Shown in pieces: positions 44,440-57,926 of a stretch of 64,000 nt of DNA; position 1 is the first letter of the stretch; each line of letters starts with the position of its first letter. The DNA is taken from assembly GCA_035578155.1 (NCBI GenBank), contig JAPWDM010000007.1:32462413-32526412 (forward strand), read 5' to 3'. Source of the stretch: Brachynemurus nebulosus (Eukaryota; Arthropoda; Insecta; Neuroptera; Myrmeleontidae). The notes below the pieces were generated by a model. The model was not told where the DNA came from and did no database searches. It saw nothing but the letters and a program-made list of their open reading frames with translations. The position numbers were made by a program, and so were the translations under genes.

Positions 44440-44960
44440 TAGACACATTGACCGGGCCCGAGCCATTTGTCTGATTTGTTAGTGCGATGATACGGCCCTG
44501 ACGAGGAGCGACTACTAATGATTAAGTGCTCGTGTAAACAAGACCTATGAATTGTCAATAGTTAACAAACATCCGATAATTCCATCTGCCACAACCCACT
44601 GTTGTTACCACGGAGTAATGGAGACACAGCAACTATCTCTATCATGAAATCTGCAGTGTGCATTTTTGTGTACCTTAGGCTCGTAGGTAGTCAATGTCTC
44701 AGTGGCACTCACCGAGTGTAGGTCAGTCAAACAATAATGGATTTAATTGTAATGTTGGTTGTGTTGGCATTGTTACATCCCCACACATAGCGTTGTGGTA
44801 TCACACATATGTATGCGAGCCCGGTCACGTGACTGCCACCTCTATCTTCGATTACGCACACATACACAGTTTAGCGCGCCAATACAAAGTAAACACCGTG
44901 CACTTATATAACATATTTTCTATCTCTTACTGATTATACTGATTCCAGTAGTGGAGAGAT
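44440..44960. other. G+C-richer unique segment, possible regulatory region or unannotated exon
   Basis: Composition is clearly less AT-rich than the surroundings. It includes GGTCACGTGAC (an E-box/ACGTG palindrome) near 44823 and a TATATAA near 44905. No convincing protein is encoded: the 79-codon frame at 44694 shows no motif. It could be a promoter or enhancer, or a relic. I see no direct evidence for function. Confidence 0.25.
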
Positions 44961-45006
44961 ACGTATTGTACCTCTGTCCTCTGTGGTTGTTACAAATTAT
45001 CTAAAA

Positions 45007-46005
45007 CAGGGGTGGGCAAACTGTTAGACAGTCGATCGCAGACATTTTAGGTAATTTACTGGGTTAATTTAAAATCTTTTAATTTAAAATGTGTACTAAA
45101 AATTTAGCAGACGCTAAAACATGAATTTAAAATTAAACACATTCTATAATTGACATGACTAATTCCAAGGTAGCACTTTTGCCAGAAGAGTTTTAACAAA
45201 AACCGCCGATAGGTGGGGATCAGAAGTTAAATTATTATGTAATAGTCCAAAAATAGTCAAATATAATGCCTCTCTAAAAATACAGTCCACTATCAAATAC
45301 AGTTCCAGAAATTTATTAATCATTGCACCAATACCTGCTTGATTTGATTCATTTGAAAAAAAAAAAAATCAAATAAATTATCAGTCTATAGGTGGTAAGT
45401 CATTTTGTACCTACGGAGGTTTTTTCTTTTTTGAAAACTGAAGAAATGGCAACGGTTTGAATAAAAAGTACAAAATTTAGGCCTTTTACAAGATTTCAAA
45501 AAAAAAACTTCATAGGTACATAAAAATTTCAAATTTATAGCGCTGAAAACTTTCCCTCTGAGAGTGGGTACCGTTGTTAAAAAGGAGATTTCCAGACAAA
45601 TGCGTTTAAAGTTTATCTCAAAATTGTTTCAAATCATTGTTTCAACAAAACTGTGATATTGTGGTGATAACAATTGATCTTATACGTTCACTGGTTGTGG
45701 AAAGACTGAATGTAAAGTGGTATAACATCCCGCTAAAAGACGCCTATCGCTCCACAGAATTTTGTATTTAGACTTAATCCATTGATTCGTGGTCGTAGTG
45801 ATCGTAATAATTCGAATTTCAATTTGAAATTTTGAGAGAACATGCATAGCTGTATGTACTTTAAGATAAGACAAAAAAAAAAAATTTTTTTCAAAATTCT
45901 ACACTGTGATGGTACCTTAATTTAACTCGCATTTTTCGGAGTCGATCGTGCATAAATAAGACAAATTAATGTCAATCATACCAGTATTAAGTTTGCCCAC
46001 CCCTG
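45007..46005. mobile_element. hAT-like element with CAGGGGTGGGCAAACT ends
   Basis: 999 bp, perfect 16-bp terminal repeats CAGGGGTGGGCAAACT, and a perfect 8-bp duplication ATCTAAAA (44999..45006 and 46006..46013). The CAGGGGTGGGCAAA end is typical of hAT transposons. Inside it lies material of the 36811..37378 family (right end ACACTGTGATGGTACCTTAA at about 45901..45920). No transposase remains. Confidence 0.9.
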
Positions 46006-46013
46006 ATCTAAAA

Positions 46014-48704
46014 GGACGGACCTTACCCCAACAATATTGTAATAGTTTCTTGGTATCCTTTGAAGTGGTAAGGAAGTAAAAGAAACTGAAAGATTTTTTG
46101 TTAGTTAAAAACAAATGCGTTTGACCAAGATAATCAATTAAACACAATTAAATTATTATTATGTATTTTTTTTTTTTTTTTTGATTCCGTAGAAATGTTC
46201 AATTTGTTGCAGGAAATTAAATAATAACCAATTTGCTGACGATGAGTTTAATTTTAATAATTTAAAGATGAACGCATATTTTTAATTCAAATTGATTATA
46301 CGTACATATGTTTTACGTATGTCTCAATTTTGTGTCTTAACTTTCGTATTAAATTATCCAAAAAATGTGGCTGGTAATGTCAGAAAAATTTATAGAACAC
46401 GTGTAGTTCTAAGAAATATTGAACTTATTTACACCTATTTTATAAATAATAATTATAAAAATATAATGAAAAGGTCATTCCACACTCTCAGTCAATTTTT
46501 GACAAAACTGGTTCCAAAAAAGCTCTCTATCCACACTGAAATAACTTCATTATTGAGCGAAAAATATAAATAATTCGAATAAAAACACGAATTTTTGATA
46601 CTAGCATTATAATTCCCTTGATTTTAATCGTAAAATTTCAAATTCGTTATGGTAAAACATATCACAGTTGATTTCGAATGGAATTACTCAAGGATTTAGC
46701 GAAAATTCTGATAACAGAATTATTTACTTTTCTATTTTACTGTCGCCTAATGAAATATTGTATGATTCTTTCATGGCCTTTATGGGCAAAGGACTCTTTA
46801 TCGCAAATGATTTATAGCAGCCTTCTTTATGTAACTAGATTAAATTTTAAATTAAAATCTGACATAATATGTAATTGTAAATATTAAATATGAAACGTGT
46901 TTAATTAAACAGAAGATAAAGGTACAAAAAAACTAGTTTTGAAAAAAGGAACTTGGCCATTTAACTGGCTCAGGGCTTTTTGAATTAAACTCATTTAAAA
47001 GGTGGTTAGCGTGTTAGAGCGCAAAATTCATGAAAATTTCAACCAGTTGTTTAAAAAATTGAAATTTGGTGAAAATTGAAATTGAAAAATCAAGTGAAAT
47101 CTTACATACCACGTACTACAACGTCAACAATTCAACCGGTTAACACATAGCTAATGGGGGAATCCCCAAGTACACACTGGAAGTCAAAACTCAATCGAAT
47201 AAATAACTACCTTCTGCTAAAGATTAAATGCTAAAAAGTTATTTAAAAAAACTTTTCAAGAGCCGTAACAAATTTTGAGGTTTTGATTTTAAAAAATTCG
47301 TCAAGTGTGTGTTGAACACGCACTAAGTTAGGGTTCCTTAGTGACTAGAGTTTTTCACAGCTTTCGGAATTATTTATAATTTCCTGGAAAATTTACGGGA
47401 AATCATTATTTCTATTTCAAATTTCTTTCTGTATTTTCGAAAATTTGATCGCCTATCTTTCCGAAAATTACCGATGATACTAGTTAACCCAAATAATTTT
47501 CGAAATTCTTAGAAAGTGCTAGTGCCCGTATTTTCTTCAAATTTCTTAGATTCATAGTAAAAAATAAAAATAACAAAAATTGTAGGAACAAATTTATTGC
47601 AAGCTAAAATTGATATTTTAATGATATTTTGTCATTTTATCATATAAAAAATCAAAAAATTACATGATTTTCACACAAAAACAAGGAAAATAAGACTTTT
47701 TCAAAGAAATCCATTTAGTTTGGATGCATAAAAAATAACAATCTATTCGGCCTAATACTGTAAATAAAAAAAAAAAAAAAATGATTTTGTGTTAATTCTA
47801 CTGCCATTGGTCACTCACAGAAACATTGAAAACAAGTAATTTTTCTGTTTTTGTAAGTTGTTATTGGGTAAGGGAGCACAGCAATGATTTCGTAGATGGA
47901 TACACAAAACATATCGCTCTTTACACAATTTTTTTTTTTTTTTTGTATTGTTTGTATAACGGAAACTTGTACAATAATGTCACCACCAACTTCATTAACA
48001 TTTTCAACTCCGAAAAGCACACTAATGAAATTTTTGACCGAGGCATTTGTGAATGACGTTCACAATTACTCCAAAATTTTAAAATCATGGGGTAATTGTG
48101 AATTGGTAATAAATTGTCCAATTTTTTTTAGCAGTTAATAAGAAGCCCTGTCAGGGCTTAGACCACTTCTTTAGAAGTACTTTTAACCATTTCTTACTTT
48201 TTAAAAGAAATAAAATGTATTTAAAAAAAATTTTTTTTTGAGGATTGGTCGAAGTAAGATACACAAATTTTTGCCACGGTTTTTTCAAAATAAAAAAAAG
48301 ATACTAGTACTTGGAGAATTGTTATCAAATTTTAATAGCATATTAAGAAAGGACAGAAAAATATACTAAGAGTTGATTTTTAACAATATTAATGTTATTT
48401 TAGAAATTATAGGCGCCGTTCACAATTGCCCCAATTCACAATTACCCCGGTCAACCCTACTACAGTAATGAAAATTTTTTAAGAAAAATAAGTTTGTAGT
48501 AATAACAACAAGCAAGAGAGGAAAAAAACCAAAACATGAAATATTTGTTCAGTTAAATATTAATAACAAGAACACGTGTTAGCGAATTTACTAGCTACAT
48601 ATGTGTATAATTCGATATTCATTGAGCGAGTTGATCCGTTTGCACTCGCTAGCGAATTTACTCGCTATTCACTGGCGAGTAAACTCGCCAAGTGTAATCC
48701 AGAC
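46014..48704. other. AT-rich sequence, nothing recognised
   Basis: Several frames of 60-93 codons (for example 46292..46573) show no family motif and ordinary AT-rich composition. CACAATTGCCCCAATTCACA near 48421 is a small internal repeat related to GGTAATTGTGAATTGG near 48091. Confidence 0.35.
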
Positions 48705-49905
48705 TAATTTTAAAACGTATGAAATTTATTTCACACTAAAAGGTACGAAATACCTAAAACATATTTTAACCCTAGAATCATACATTGGTCTACGAGAAAC
48801 GTTAATCATACATCGACGTCGTTTTGACGGATGGACTTTTTACGGAGAGTTTTAGAGTTTATTTGCAAAAAACATTTTTTTTTACATAACAATACTACAA
48901 AAGCATACAAAATATTTAAAAAAATTGGATTTGGAAAAATTTCTTAATGTAAATATTTATTAATTTTTTTAAATCTTTTTATCAAAGCATATTTTCATTA
49001 TAAAAATTAAAAAATAGATAAATACATCAATTGTATCATAAAACATGTGTTTCAAATAATTAATTTATGAACTATGATGAGTCAGTGGACATGTGTGATT
49101 TTACAGAATGTGAAATTTCTCAGTCATAAATATTCCTATAGATATGTAGTTATTTCCCCATTAGGCACATTTGTAAATTTTCTAAAATTTGTTAGTAATT
49201 TTTCGAATAAGATCTCAAAAAATAATAAAAATTAAAATATTTTCCACAAAATAAATTGTTAATCTTTTATTAAGTCACTTGAAACGCATTCTTTAGTTTT
49301 CGATTCAATATATTAAAGCTTCAGTATTATGTCGTCTCTATAAGTTAAACAGTTGTAATCATCTTTCACATTATCATAACCATTGAATAAATTAATTATA
49401 ACATGCATATCTTTAATAAATTTTAGAAAAATTAGGAAAACTTTTATATGTGAAGTACAAAATCTTTAAAAAAAAACATCGCGTAATCATACATCGACGT
49501 CCTTTTGACGGACACTGTTTCAATACAAACAAAACGACAATGACTATAAACAAAATAAATACGTCTTATGTGTTATAACAACAAATAAATTAGATAACAG
49601 AAATCTCACAGCAAGCAGGTACCGACAAGTTGTAGTATTGGAGCAGGTAGAGAAGTTCGTTCGTCGTTTTGACGTGTACGTATGATTCTAGGGTTAAAAA
49701 ACCGACATCAAAAAGTAAACAATAATGTATTAGCACGTATTTTGAAGACAGGCGTAGTATTTAAAAAGATGTAGATCCACAAGAATTCATTGATTTTACA
49801 AGCAGATCCAATCGTATTTTTTACGTGATACTACGCCTGACTTCAAAATACGTGCTAATACATTATTTTTTACTTTTTGAAGTCGGTTTTTTAAAATATG
49901 TATTA
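48705..49905. mobile_element. Palindromic CCGACTTC MITE, copy 2, split by a piggyBac-like MITE
   Basis: The parts 48705..48765 and 49698..49905 together reconstruct the element at 4768..5028. The split falls exactly at TTAA in CATATTTTAA. This proves the ends of the inserted 924-bp element. Confidence 0.9.
48770..49693. mobile_element. piggyBac-like MITE, family 1, copy C (nested)
   Basis: 924 bp with ends CCCTAGAATCATACATTG and CGTATGATTCTAGGG, TTAA at 48766..48769 and 49694..49697. Inner palindromes read CGTCGTTTTGACG and CGTCCTTTTGACG. No coding capacity. Confidence 0.95.
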
Positions 49906-50969
49906 ACTTTCTTACTAATTTCCGTATTCTTGGATTGTTTATTTCTGTTGCGTCTGATGGCTCTTGTCTGAGTATTATAGCAATTTTTGACTGAAACAAT
50001 TCTCACCTAAACAATTAATTTCAGTGTCGATACTGTTGCACATGATTTTAAATTTTCACTACACATAATTTTGCAAAAATTATTCCGGGAAAATTCATTC
50101 TAGCATTTGAAAAATTTAACAAATTATTAACAGATCAATTTTTGAATTATTATTACGAATCACTTGAGAAAATAAAGAGGCTTATGATAAAACACAAAAC
50201 ACAAATAATTATTTATATACGAATAACATGCGTTTAACACATATTCATCAAAACTCTAGTAACAGTTTCGTTTATAGGTAATTGACGGCCTTCCATTACT
50301 GGGATCGGTGTTCACTGAAAGCCTTAGAGCAGTAATTTATTAATAAAAAAGCCCTCGTTGTATATTTAAATTACTAAACGCATACAGTAGATTACAAAAT
50401 ATATTCAATAATTGAAAGACAAAATATTGTTAGTAATTTTTTTGGCATATGGATCCCAGAAATTTGAATAAACTACAGTTACTGGTACTTTCGAAAATCT
50501 AAAAAGGAATTTAAAATAAAGTAGGTGATCGCCAATATCTTCCAAAAACTCAAATCAAAACCATTAATGTAAATGTTGAAAAATTCCACAGTTCTGGAAA
50601 TAATTCCACGAAAAATATCATGCAAATATCTTCAAAAAAAGTTCCTTTGACCACCTTTCATTTTTGAATTTCGTTTGCTCATCGGTGCTCTATATTTTAG
50701 CTTGAATACATTAAAAGCTTTTAGTCAATATTATGGTAAATTTGTTTAAAGGGTTGTAATATTTTTGTTTAAGAATTGAAAAAATATAGTTGGAATACTT
50801 CAAGGGATTGTCATGGGGCCTATTTTGTTATACTTGGGTATGAAAGTGTGTTTTCTGCGCATGCTGCTCTCGTAATGCCGGTCTCAATTTGGGATTACCC
50901 TACATACCTACCGTCACGGGCGTGTTGTACGAATCCAATTAACATTTTGCTCAAGTAATTGAACTTTTT
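49906..50969. other. AT-rich sequence, nothing recognised
   Basis: No supportable feature. Confidence 0.35.
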
Positions 50970-50973
50970 TTAA

Positions 50974-51897
50974 CCCTAGAATCATACGTTGATCTACGAG
51001 AAACGTTAATCACACATCGTCGTCAATTTGACGAATAGACTTTTTACGGAGAATTTTAGAGTTTATTTGCAAAAAACATTTTTTTTTACATAACAATGCT
51101 ACAAAAGCGAACAAAATATTTAAAAAAGATTGAATTTGGAAAAGTTTTTTTTAATATAAATATTTATAAATTTTTTAAATCTTTTATCAAAGCATATTTT
51201 CATTATAAAATTTAAAAAAGAAATAAATACATCAATTGTACAATAAGACATGTCTTTCAAATAATTAATTAATGAACTATTATGAGTTGGTGGACATGAG
51301 TGACTTTACAGAATGTGAAATTTCTCGGTCACAAATATTCCCGTAGATATGTAGTTATTTCTTCATTAGGCATATTTGTAAATTTTCTAAAATTTCTTAG
51401 TAATTTTTCGAATAAGATCTTAAAAAATAATAAAATTAAAATATTTTCCACAAAATAAATTGTTAATCTTTATTAAGTCACTTAAAACGTATTCTTTGGT
51501 TTTCGATTCAATATATTAAAACTTCAGTATTATGTCGTCTCTATAAGTCAAACAGTTGTAATCATCTTTCACATTATCATTATCATTGAATAAATTAATT
51601 ATAACATCCATATCTTGAATAAATTTTAGAAAAATTATGAAAACTTTTATATGTCAAGTACTATATTTAAAAAAAAAAAACATACGTTAATCATACATCG
51701 TCGTCAAATTGACGCACACTATTTTCATATAAATAAAACGACAGCAACTATAAACAAAATTGATATGTCTTTTGTGTTATCATAACAAATAAATTAGATA
51801 TCAGAAATTTTAGAACAGACAAGCAACGACAAGTTGTAATACTGGAGCAGGTAGAGAAGTTTGGTCGTCAATTTGACGAGTACGTATGATTCTAGGG
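50974..51897. mobile_element. piggyBac-like MITE, family 1, copy D
   Basis: 924 bp, TTAA at 50970..50973 and 51898..51901, ends CCCTAGAATCATACGTTG and CGTATGATTCTAGGG. Three CGTCAATTTGACG-type palindromes remain intact, one near the left end and two near the right. Same orientation as copies B and C. Confidence 0.95.
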
Positions 51898-52399
51898 TTA
51901 ATATTATTGTTTTGAAATATTTTTTTGCCTCTTACTGTATATCGAGTATATTTATATATCTGCTAATTTAGTATTATCATTCAGACGAAATTAATCAGGT
52001 TATGATTTCATATAGAGGATTTACAAGTCCATTAACTTAAAATATGGTAATTAATCCGAATGTCGTTGATATGTACATTTTGTAAGTGCTCTTTTTTTAA
52101 TTGAGTGTTTATGAATTTAGTTAAAAGAAGACAGGCTAATTAATCGCAAAATTCATTGTCACCTGAGCACAGAATCAAAACGGTCAAATGTGAGTGTCAC
52201 TCGCATTTTCAGCATTTACCATTTTAACTCAATTTGTGGGTATGTTTCCAGCAAGCGAAATCAGGTGTAAAGTATATGACTTATGCTCAAAAGATACGCT
52301 TAAAGGAAGTCGACAAAATATCATCGACTATTGAATGAAAAATCTTTCCTGTTTTTTAAATTTTTTTTCGCAGGTTTTCTTTTATCTGTGGAGCCGTTA

Positions 52400-52860
52400 A
52401 GGTTGTATGCATCGTTTAGTATAGTACTAAACGAAATTTTCTCATTTTGGTAATGAAAATGAAAAGTTCGTATACAAATTAGTCTAATCCAAATCACTTT
52501 CATAAAACTTGATTTGAAAAAAAAAATATTTTTTAGATTTCGTGACGTCATGAAGTTCATTAAATATTTCCAGTGCCTTGAAAACAGTAAACAAAATGAT
52601 AGAATGATGAAATTAATAGCAAATTATGGATTTCTAGAGCCATTCTTTTTATTTTTACCATATAGGACCACTAGAAAAACGATTTTTGTCGAATCAGTCA
52701 TATTTCTAAAACGAATTTCGTGATTTTGATAGCAAAAATGACAATTTCAGACCTAAATTACCCAAATTCTATCCGGCACCTTAATTTAAATCACTTCCAT
52801 CATGCTTGGTTTGAGAAATAATAATTTTTTAATTTGATGAATTTTTCAATGAATACAGTA
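52400..52860. repeat. Dispersed ATGATGAAACTG repeat, copy with two partial units
   Basis: AATCACTTTCATAA, GACGTCATGAAGTTCATTAA and AGAATGATGAAATTAATAGC follow the order seen at 30120..30430. A second AATCACTTCCATCA at 52790 suggests a partial tandem duplication. Confidence 0.5.
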
Positions 52861-55800
52861 GAGCACCAGTTTTGTCAAGAAAAAGTAGTCTCAAAAAGTG
52901 GTGCTTGACAGAAGTGATGCTTTTTGACCAGAGGCGATTCATAAATATCGTAAGATTATGTTTTGAATTAAAATTATGTTTTTTTAAATATTAATAAGAG
53001 AAAAAAAGTGAAGAATTAAAAATTATTTATTTCAAAAAATATTTTTTCATTTGTCGTCTGATTAATTTGCTTTGAAATGATTTTGTTTACATTTTACGTA
53101 TGATAAAAACCGCCACAGAACAGAATACATAATTATAGGTAAACATTCTATGTACAATAAATAATTAAAATCCACATTCCCACGCTTTGAGGTCTGTTGT
53201 TGTTTGTCACTACTATTATCGGTATATTTATTTGTTTCTTTTGATAAAATCATGCGTCATGGTCTATTGCACATGGATTTAATATTTATGTACTTGACAT
53301 TTTTGATGCAACTTTCCCAAAGGGATGTTGACTAATTTGATGCTCTCAAAAAATTTCCAAAACTGATGTTATACTGTATTATAAAAAATATTTACTGAAT
53401 AATGAGAGATTATTCAGCATAACCAAATCCAAAATCCAAATTTTGATCACTTCTTTCAGTTCTCTACAAACAAAAAAACTTATTTAAACTTTTAAAGACG
53501 ATCAAAGAATAAATTTTTGTTCATTTTAAGAACTGAATGAGAAATTGATTCCTTTGAAAATCTGTGCCTGGACATTGATGTTAATGTTTTTATTTAACTC
53601 ACCTTCTTCATGTACTTTATCTACAACACCATCAAAAACTAGACACACTGTATATACATGGTTTGAATTGTACATGATTTTAAATAATTTTTTTGAACAA
53701 ATGAGCCAAATTGCCACTCAATAATTATTTTTGCTACTCAATTGTCCTTTGTGCTGCTTAGCTAATTTCTTTTACTGTTTAGTATTTTTTCTGTATTTTT
53801 GTTTACGTTAATTATGGTAAGGTTAGTTGCTGTTAAAACAATTTTTTTGCCACTAAAATATATTTTTAGCTAATAAATTTTGCTCTTCAACAAACTAAAT
53901 TACTCCTCAAATGATTTACTTCAATCAAATATTAGGTTTTTTAATTTTTTTTTTTTAAATTAGGAATTAATCGGTCTTAAAATGATATCAGAAAATTTAA
54001 TATTATAATCATCACCACTAATCACATCAAATCAATTATTAATTAATGAAAAACCAATTGGAAAAACAAGTGACATTTTTCGCACATGCGAAAAATATTT
54101 TCACATGGTTCAGTGTAAAATATATAGTCGGAAAATTGAGTGAAACATTAACAATAATTTACAATTGATTTAGAAATTTAATTTGAAAAATTGACTTTTT
54201 TGTGAAAATTTGTGATACCAATATTAGATATTTATTATAAATTATTGCCTTTGTAAAATATTTTCAAAAAATACATCTATTTAGATTGTTCGGGTGAAAA
54301 TATCGGATAACATGTGCCATCTGTGCGATCATTTTGGGAAATACTTCCTACATTGATTGTGGTAAGTTGATATTTCAATTTATCTAATGAAAATATAAGT
54401 TAGATTTTTCTACCATAGATGGCGACGTATATTTATAAAATTTGTTTTGAAATTCCTATACGTACATATATGACTGAAAAGTACAGTGGAAGACCCAAGA
54501 AGTTGAACAAATTTAGTCCCACCATATTAAGGTACAATTTAAACTATAAAATGATAAGCATAAAAAATGTGGGGTCTCTCATTTCGGCACTTTTAAATTT
54601 TGTGGGATTTTTATGCTTTATAGCTCGATTACACTTTAATGCATTTGACCTCTCTAATCTACACATGCTGACACTCAACTGAGCTAAAAATTTTTCTTAC
54701 TGAATATACTTTTTTTGACGCAATCTCGTATTTTAGAACTTGTCAAAAAGTTAAATAATTAATTTATTCATCATCACGGTTTAAGTTAGTTTTTGACTAC
54801 CGTAAAGTCAGCCAACTTTTGTCATACGACACTTTGTGTTAAAAAAAAATCAAAATTTAATGGCTCAAAATGTTACATAAATTTTTCTGGCATTAGCAGC
54901 CCCGAATATTTTTCAGTTCATGTTGTAAATTGGTGTTTTTAACTGAACAAATGTATTAAACTCAAGTAAATATTTTATCACATGAAAATTTACATAATCT
55001 CGTAAGTATATTAAGCAATTTTCATATTTAATTATTTGTACATTACTTGAATAATTCGTTTAAGTAGTGGTTACTGTAGATCAGGCAAAATTACAGCCCT
55101 GCAACAATTGGTAAGATTTCCCGTGTTGGTCTAATACAAACGGTAAAAGTATTAATATTTTAACATAAATATTTAGCAACTAGATTAACTGTCCGAAATT
55201 TCCAATTTACTACGTTTTACTAGTACATAAATATTACTTTGAATTAATAAGAAAATGCCAACAATAATAGATGTTTTAACTTATTTCTTTTTTTTTTCGT
55301 TAAATATAACAAAATAAGATTCGTCTTCATTTTATTTGAATTTAAATCGAAAATTTCGGTAATGTTTGGTAATTTTACGATAACATAATTGAATATTATG
55401 CATGTTTTCGTTGCCAATTAAACGAAACAAGCTCGAATGACTGCGCCAGTTATTGTTAGTTCTCGTAACCCATCACATATCTACATATACACGAAACACA
55501 AATACATTGATACATACAATTTACTCCTATACTGTTGTACAATAGTGTTTGTAAAGACTTCTGAAAAGTATACAAAACCCTTTTGTTTTTCTTTTATTTC
55601 TTAAGATGATTATTGCATATATCTATCGCATTTTATTTATATAAATGATACTATCTTTGTTTAATGAAAAATATCAACAATTCTAATGGTTTCATTGTCT
55701 GTAATCTAAAAGGAATTAAGAAAAACTTTCTATTTATTTTTAATACCTCTTTTCAACCGTTTTTGTGTCTCCATGTACGGAGAAAACTTGACTCTTATAC

Positions 55801-55870
55801 ACAGTTCATAGTATCAGTGTGTACAGGAAAATAATATATATTAAAGTTAATTTCAAAAACCAGTTTGTTC
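52861..55870. other. AT-rich sequence, nothing recognised
   Basis: Three kilobases without a supportable gene or shared repeat. Short frames (up to 87 codons near 54.4 kb) show no motifs. Confidence 0.35.
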
Positions 55871-55878
55871 ATATTATC

Positions 55879-56482
55879 TAGAGATGAGCTAAACGGTTAT
55901 TTTCTAATACCGTTATTGCAAGAACAGTTACTGAAAAATAACTGTTATTTATAACAGTTATTATAATAACTGGTATGGTATTTGGATATTTTAACATATT
56001 GTAAGATATTCGATATGCGTATAAACGGTTCTGTTAGTGAAACATGCACAAATCTATAATACTGACGGATACTAAATAACATTTTTTGCTTTATTGTACT
56101 GCAATATCTGTTCAGATACTTGTCTATACAAGGATTTAGGCTTTATATACGCAATATTAACAATTTTATGGATACAAAATTACAAATACAAATAGATAAC
56201 TGTACAATAGACAATAGTTCATTTTTAAGGGTTTTTTAAATGTGCTACAATAGAAAATGTGTAATTTGCCTGGGGCGTTATTATTTTGAAATTCTCCGTA
56301 GGTGGTTAAAATAAATTACTGTGATCCTTGCTTTCGAATATATTAATACTGACCTATGTTATCGATATTTCCAAAGGAGTTATTTAAGTAACCAGTTACT
56401 GGGTATTCCAGTTATTGACGATAACTGTTATCTTTCTATACTAGTTATCAAATAACAGTTATCGATATATAGATCATCTCTA
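55879..56482. mobile_element. hAT-like MITE with AACTGTTA/TAACAGTT-reiterated arms
   Basis: Starts TAGAGATGAGCTAAACGG and ends TAGATCATCTCTA. Perfect 8-bp duplication ATATTATC (55871..55878 and 56483..56490). Arms are made of repeated AACAGTTAT / ATAACTGTTA words. Ends resemble those of the elements at 10040 and 27208. Confidence 0.9.
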
Positions 56483-57689
56483 ATATTATCTAATCTTAGG
56501 GGTCATTTGTAAAGCCACTAGTTCATTAGCTGGTTCATATCCGAATGTTTGACTCACTGTATCCACATCCAACAAGTAAATGTTAACAGTAAGAGCAAAA
56601 AAGTATTATAAGCCAGTTTTACAACAGTAAAAGTTTACTTGTACTGTAGGACTTTTGTTAATCGAACAGTAATTTCACACGAAAATTTCTTCTTATTCAA
56701 ATGCTCCGAAATTCTACACAGAATCAGTTATTTACAGTGTCCCACTTCGATCGCTAGAGGACTCACTATTTTCGTATTTCAATGGTAATTTTCGCGTGAA
56801 AATGCTGTACGGTTAACAGAGGTTTCACTGTAGTTAAAATACTTAAAATGCTAAATTAAAATGCAGTAGACTGTCGATTATCTGAATGTTAATCAACCGA
56901 AACTTCAATAAGTCGAATTATTTTTCTATAGCTTAAAAATTCAACTTATTTTTTACTTTTGTCCGCAACTACATCCGCGTGAAGTCGTTGAAGGTTGACT
57001 AGTCTTATGCACTATGTCGTCAACGATTCCACGCGAACGAAGTCGTGGACAAAAGGTGGGGTAATGAATTTCATGTATTCTTTATCAGAATTCATCCAAT
57101 GTACTTTCCTTCCGGGGGCAGTTAAGTAAAAAGGTTCCGCATTCTCTATATCAAACTTTATAAAACGAAAACAGGGACATTAGGACAGGATATTGGTAAC
57201 ATGCAATTTTCGTTCAAATGGTTGTTTAATTTATTCTCCACATATTAATCTGTAGATGAAAAATACATTTTAATTTTTTGTTTTCATTTTATTTTTCAAC
57301 CGTTTTATTTTTGCCTGAGAATATTTGCACAATGATTTCCACGGTAGAAAAACAATGCAAGAAATACTAGTAATTAAAACCGTTTTATAATATCACCCAG
57401 TCTTATACTTTATTTATTTAAATTGTGTTCCACGACTCCAACGGTAAGTGTTTCGCTGTATACGACATAGATGTCGTATTATGTAAGATTTTGTGTAAGA
57501 GATTTATTCACCAGTATTTATTATATTATAATAATTAACGATAAAGGGTTTAATTGTATAGCGAGACACTTGAATATGTTGTGGAAAAATTATAACGAAA
57601 TTACCACTCTAAATAATGCTGAAATACGAATAACCAACTTAAATTTTCGAAAAATAAAATTTTCAATTTTTACGTAGGTTTGTGCCAAT
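56483..57689. other. AT-rich sequence with a possible pogo-type end fragment
   Basis: GCAGTAGACTGTCGATTATC at 56864 and the following words resemble the ends of pogo/Tigger elements, but no second end was found. Otherwise nothing is recognised. Confidence 0.3.
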
Positions 57690-57760
57690 CGTTTGTGAAT
57701 GTCTGTAGCATTTTCAATTTCATTTGTGACTAATCAGTTAATCAATTTATCAAAATACTT
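57690..57760. repeat. Fragment of the CTCGTGCGAATAGCC MITE family
   Basis: CAATCGTTTGTGAATGTCTG and TCATTTGTGACTAATCAGTT match the arm of the element at 20299..20970. Confidence 0.55.
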
Positions 57761-57926
57761 TGAAGTATTGTCTAATTCAATCTAAACAACATATGCAATG
57801 TAAAGTACATAAATGTACCATTTTAGAATAAGTTAGGCAATTTGAATGTATACGTAATTTTGTGTCTCGTTGTATACAAAAAAAAAAAAAAATTAATAAA
57901 TAAATAAAACAAACGATGGGTGCACA

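Noticed and set aside
44694..44933. 79-codon frame in the G+C-richer island
   Set aside because: No recognisable domain; frame length is within chance for that composition.
46292..46573. 93-codon frame
   Set aside because: No family motif, no splice or promoter context, ordinary AT-rich composition.
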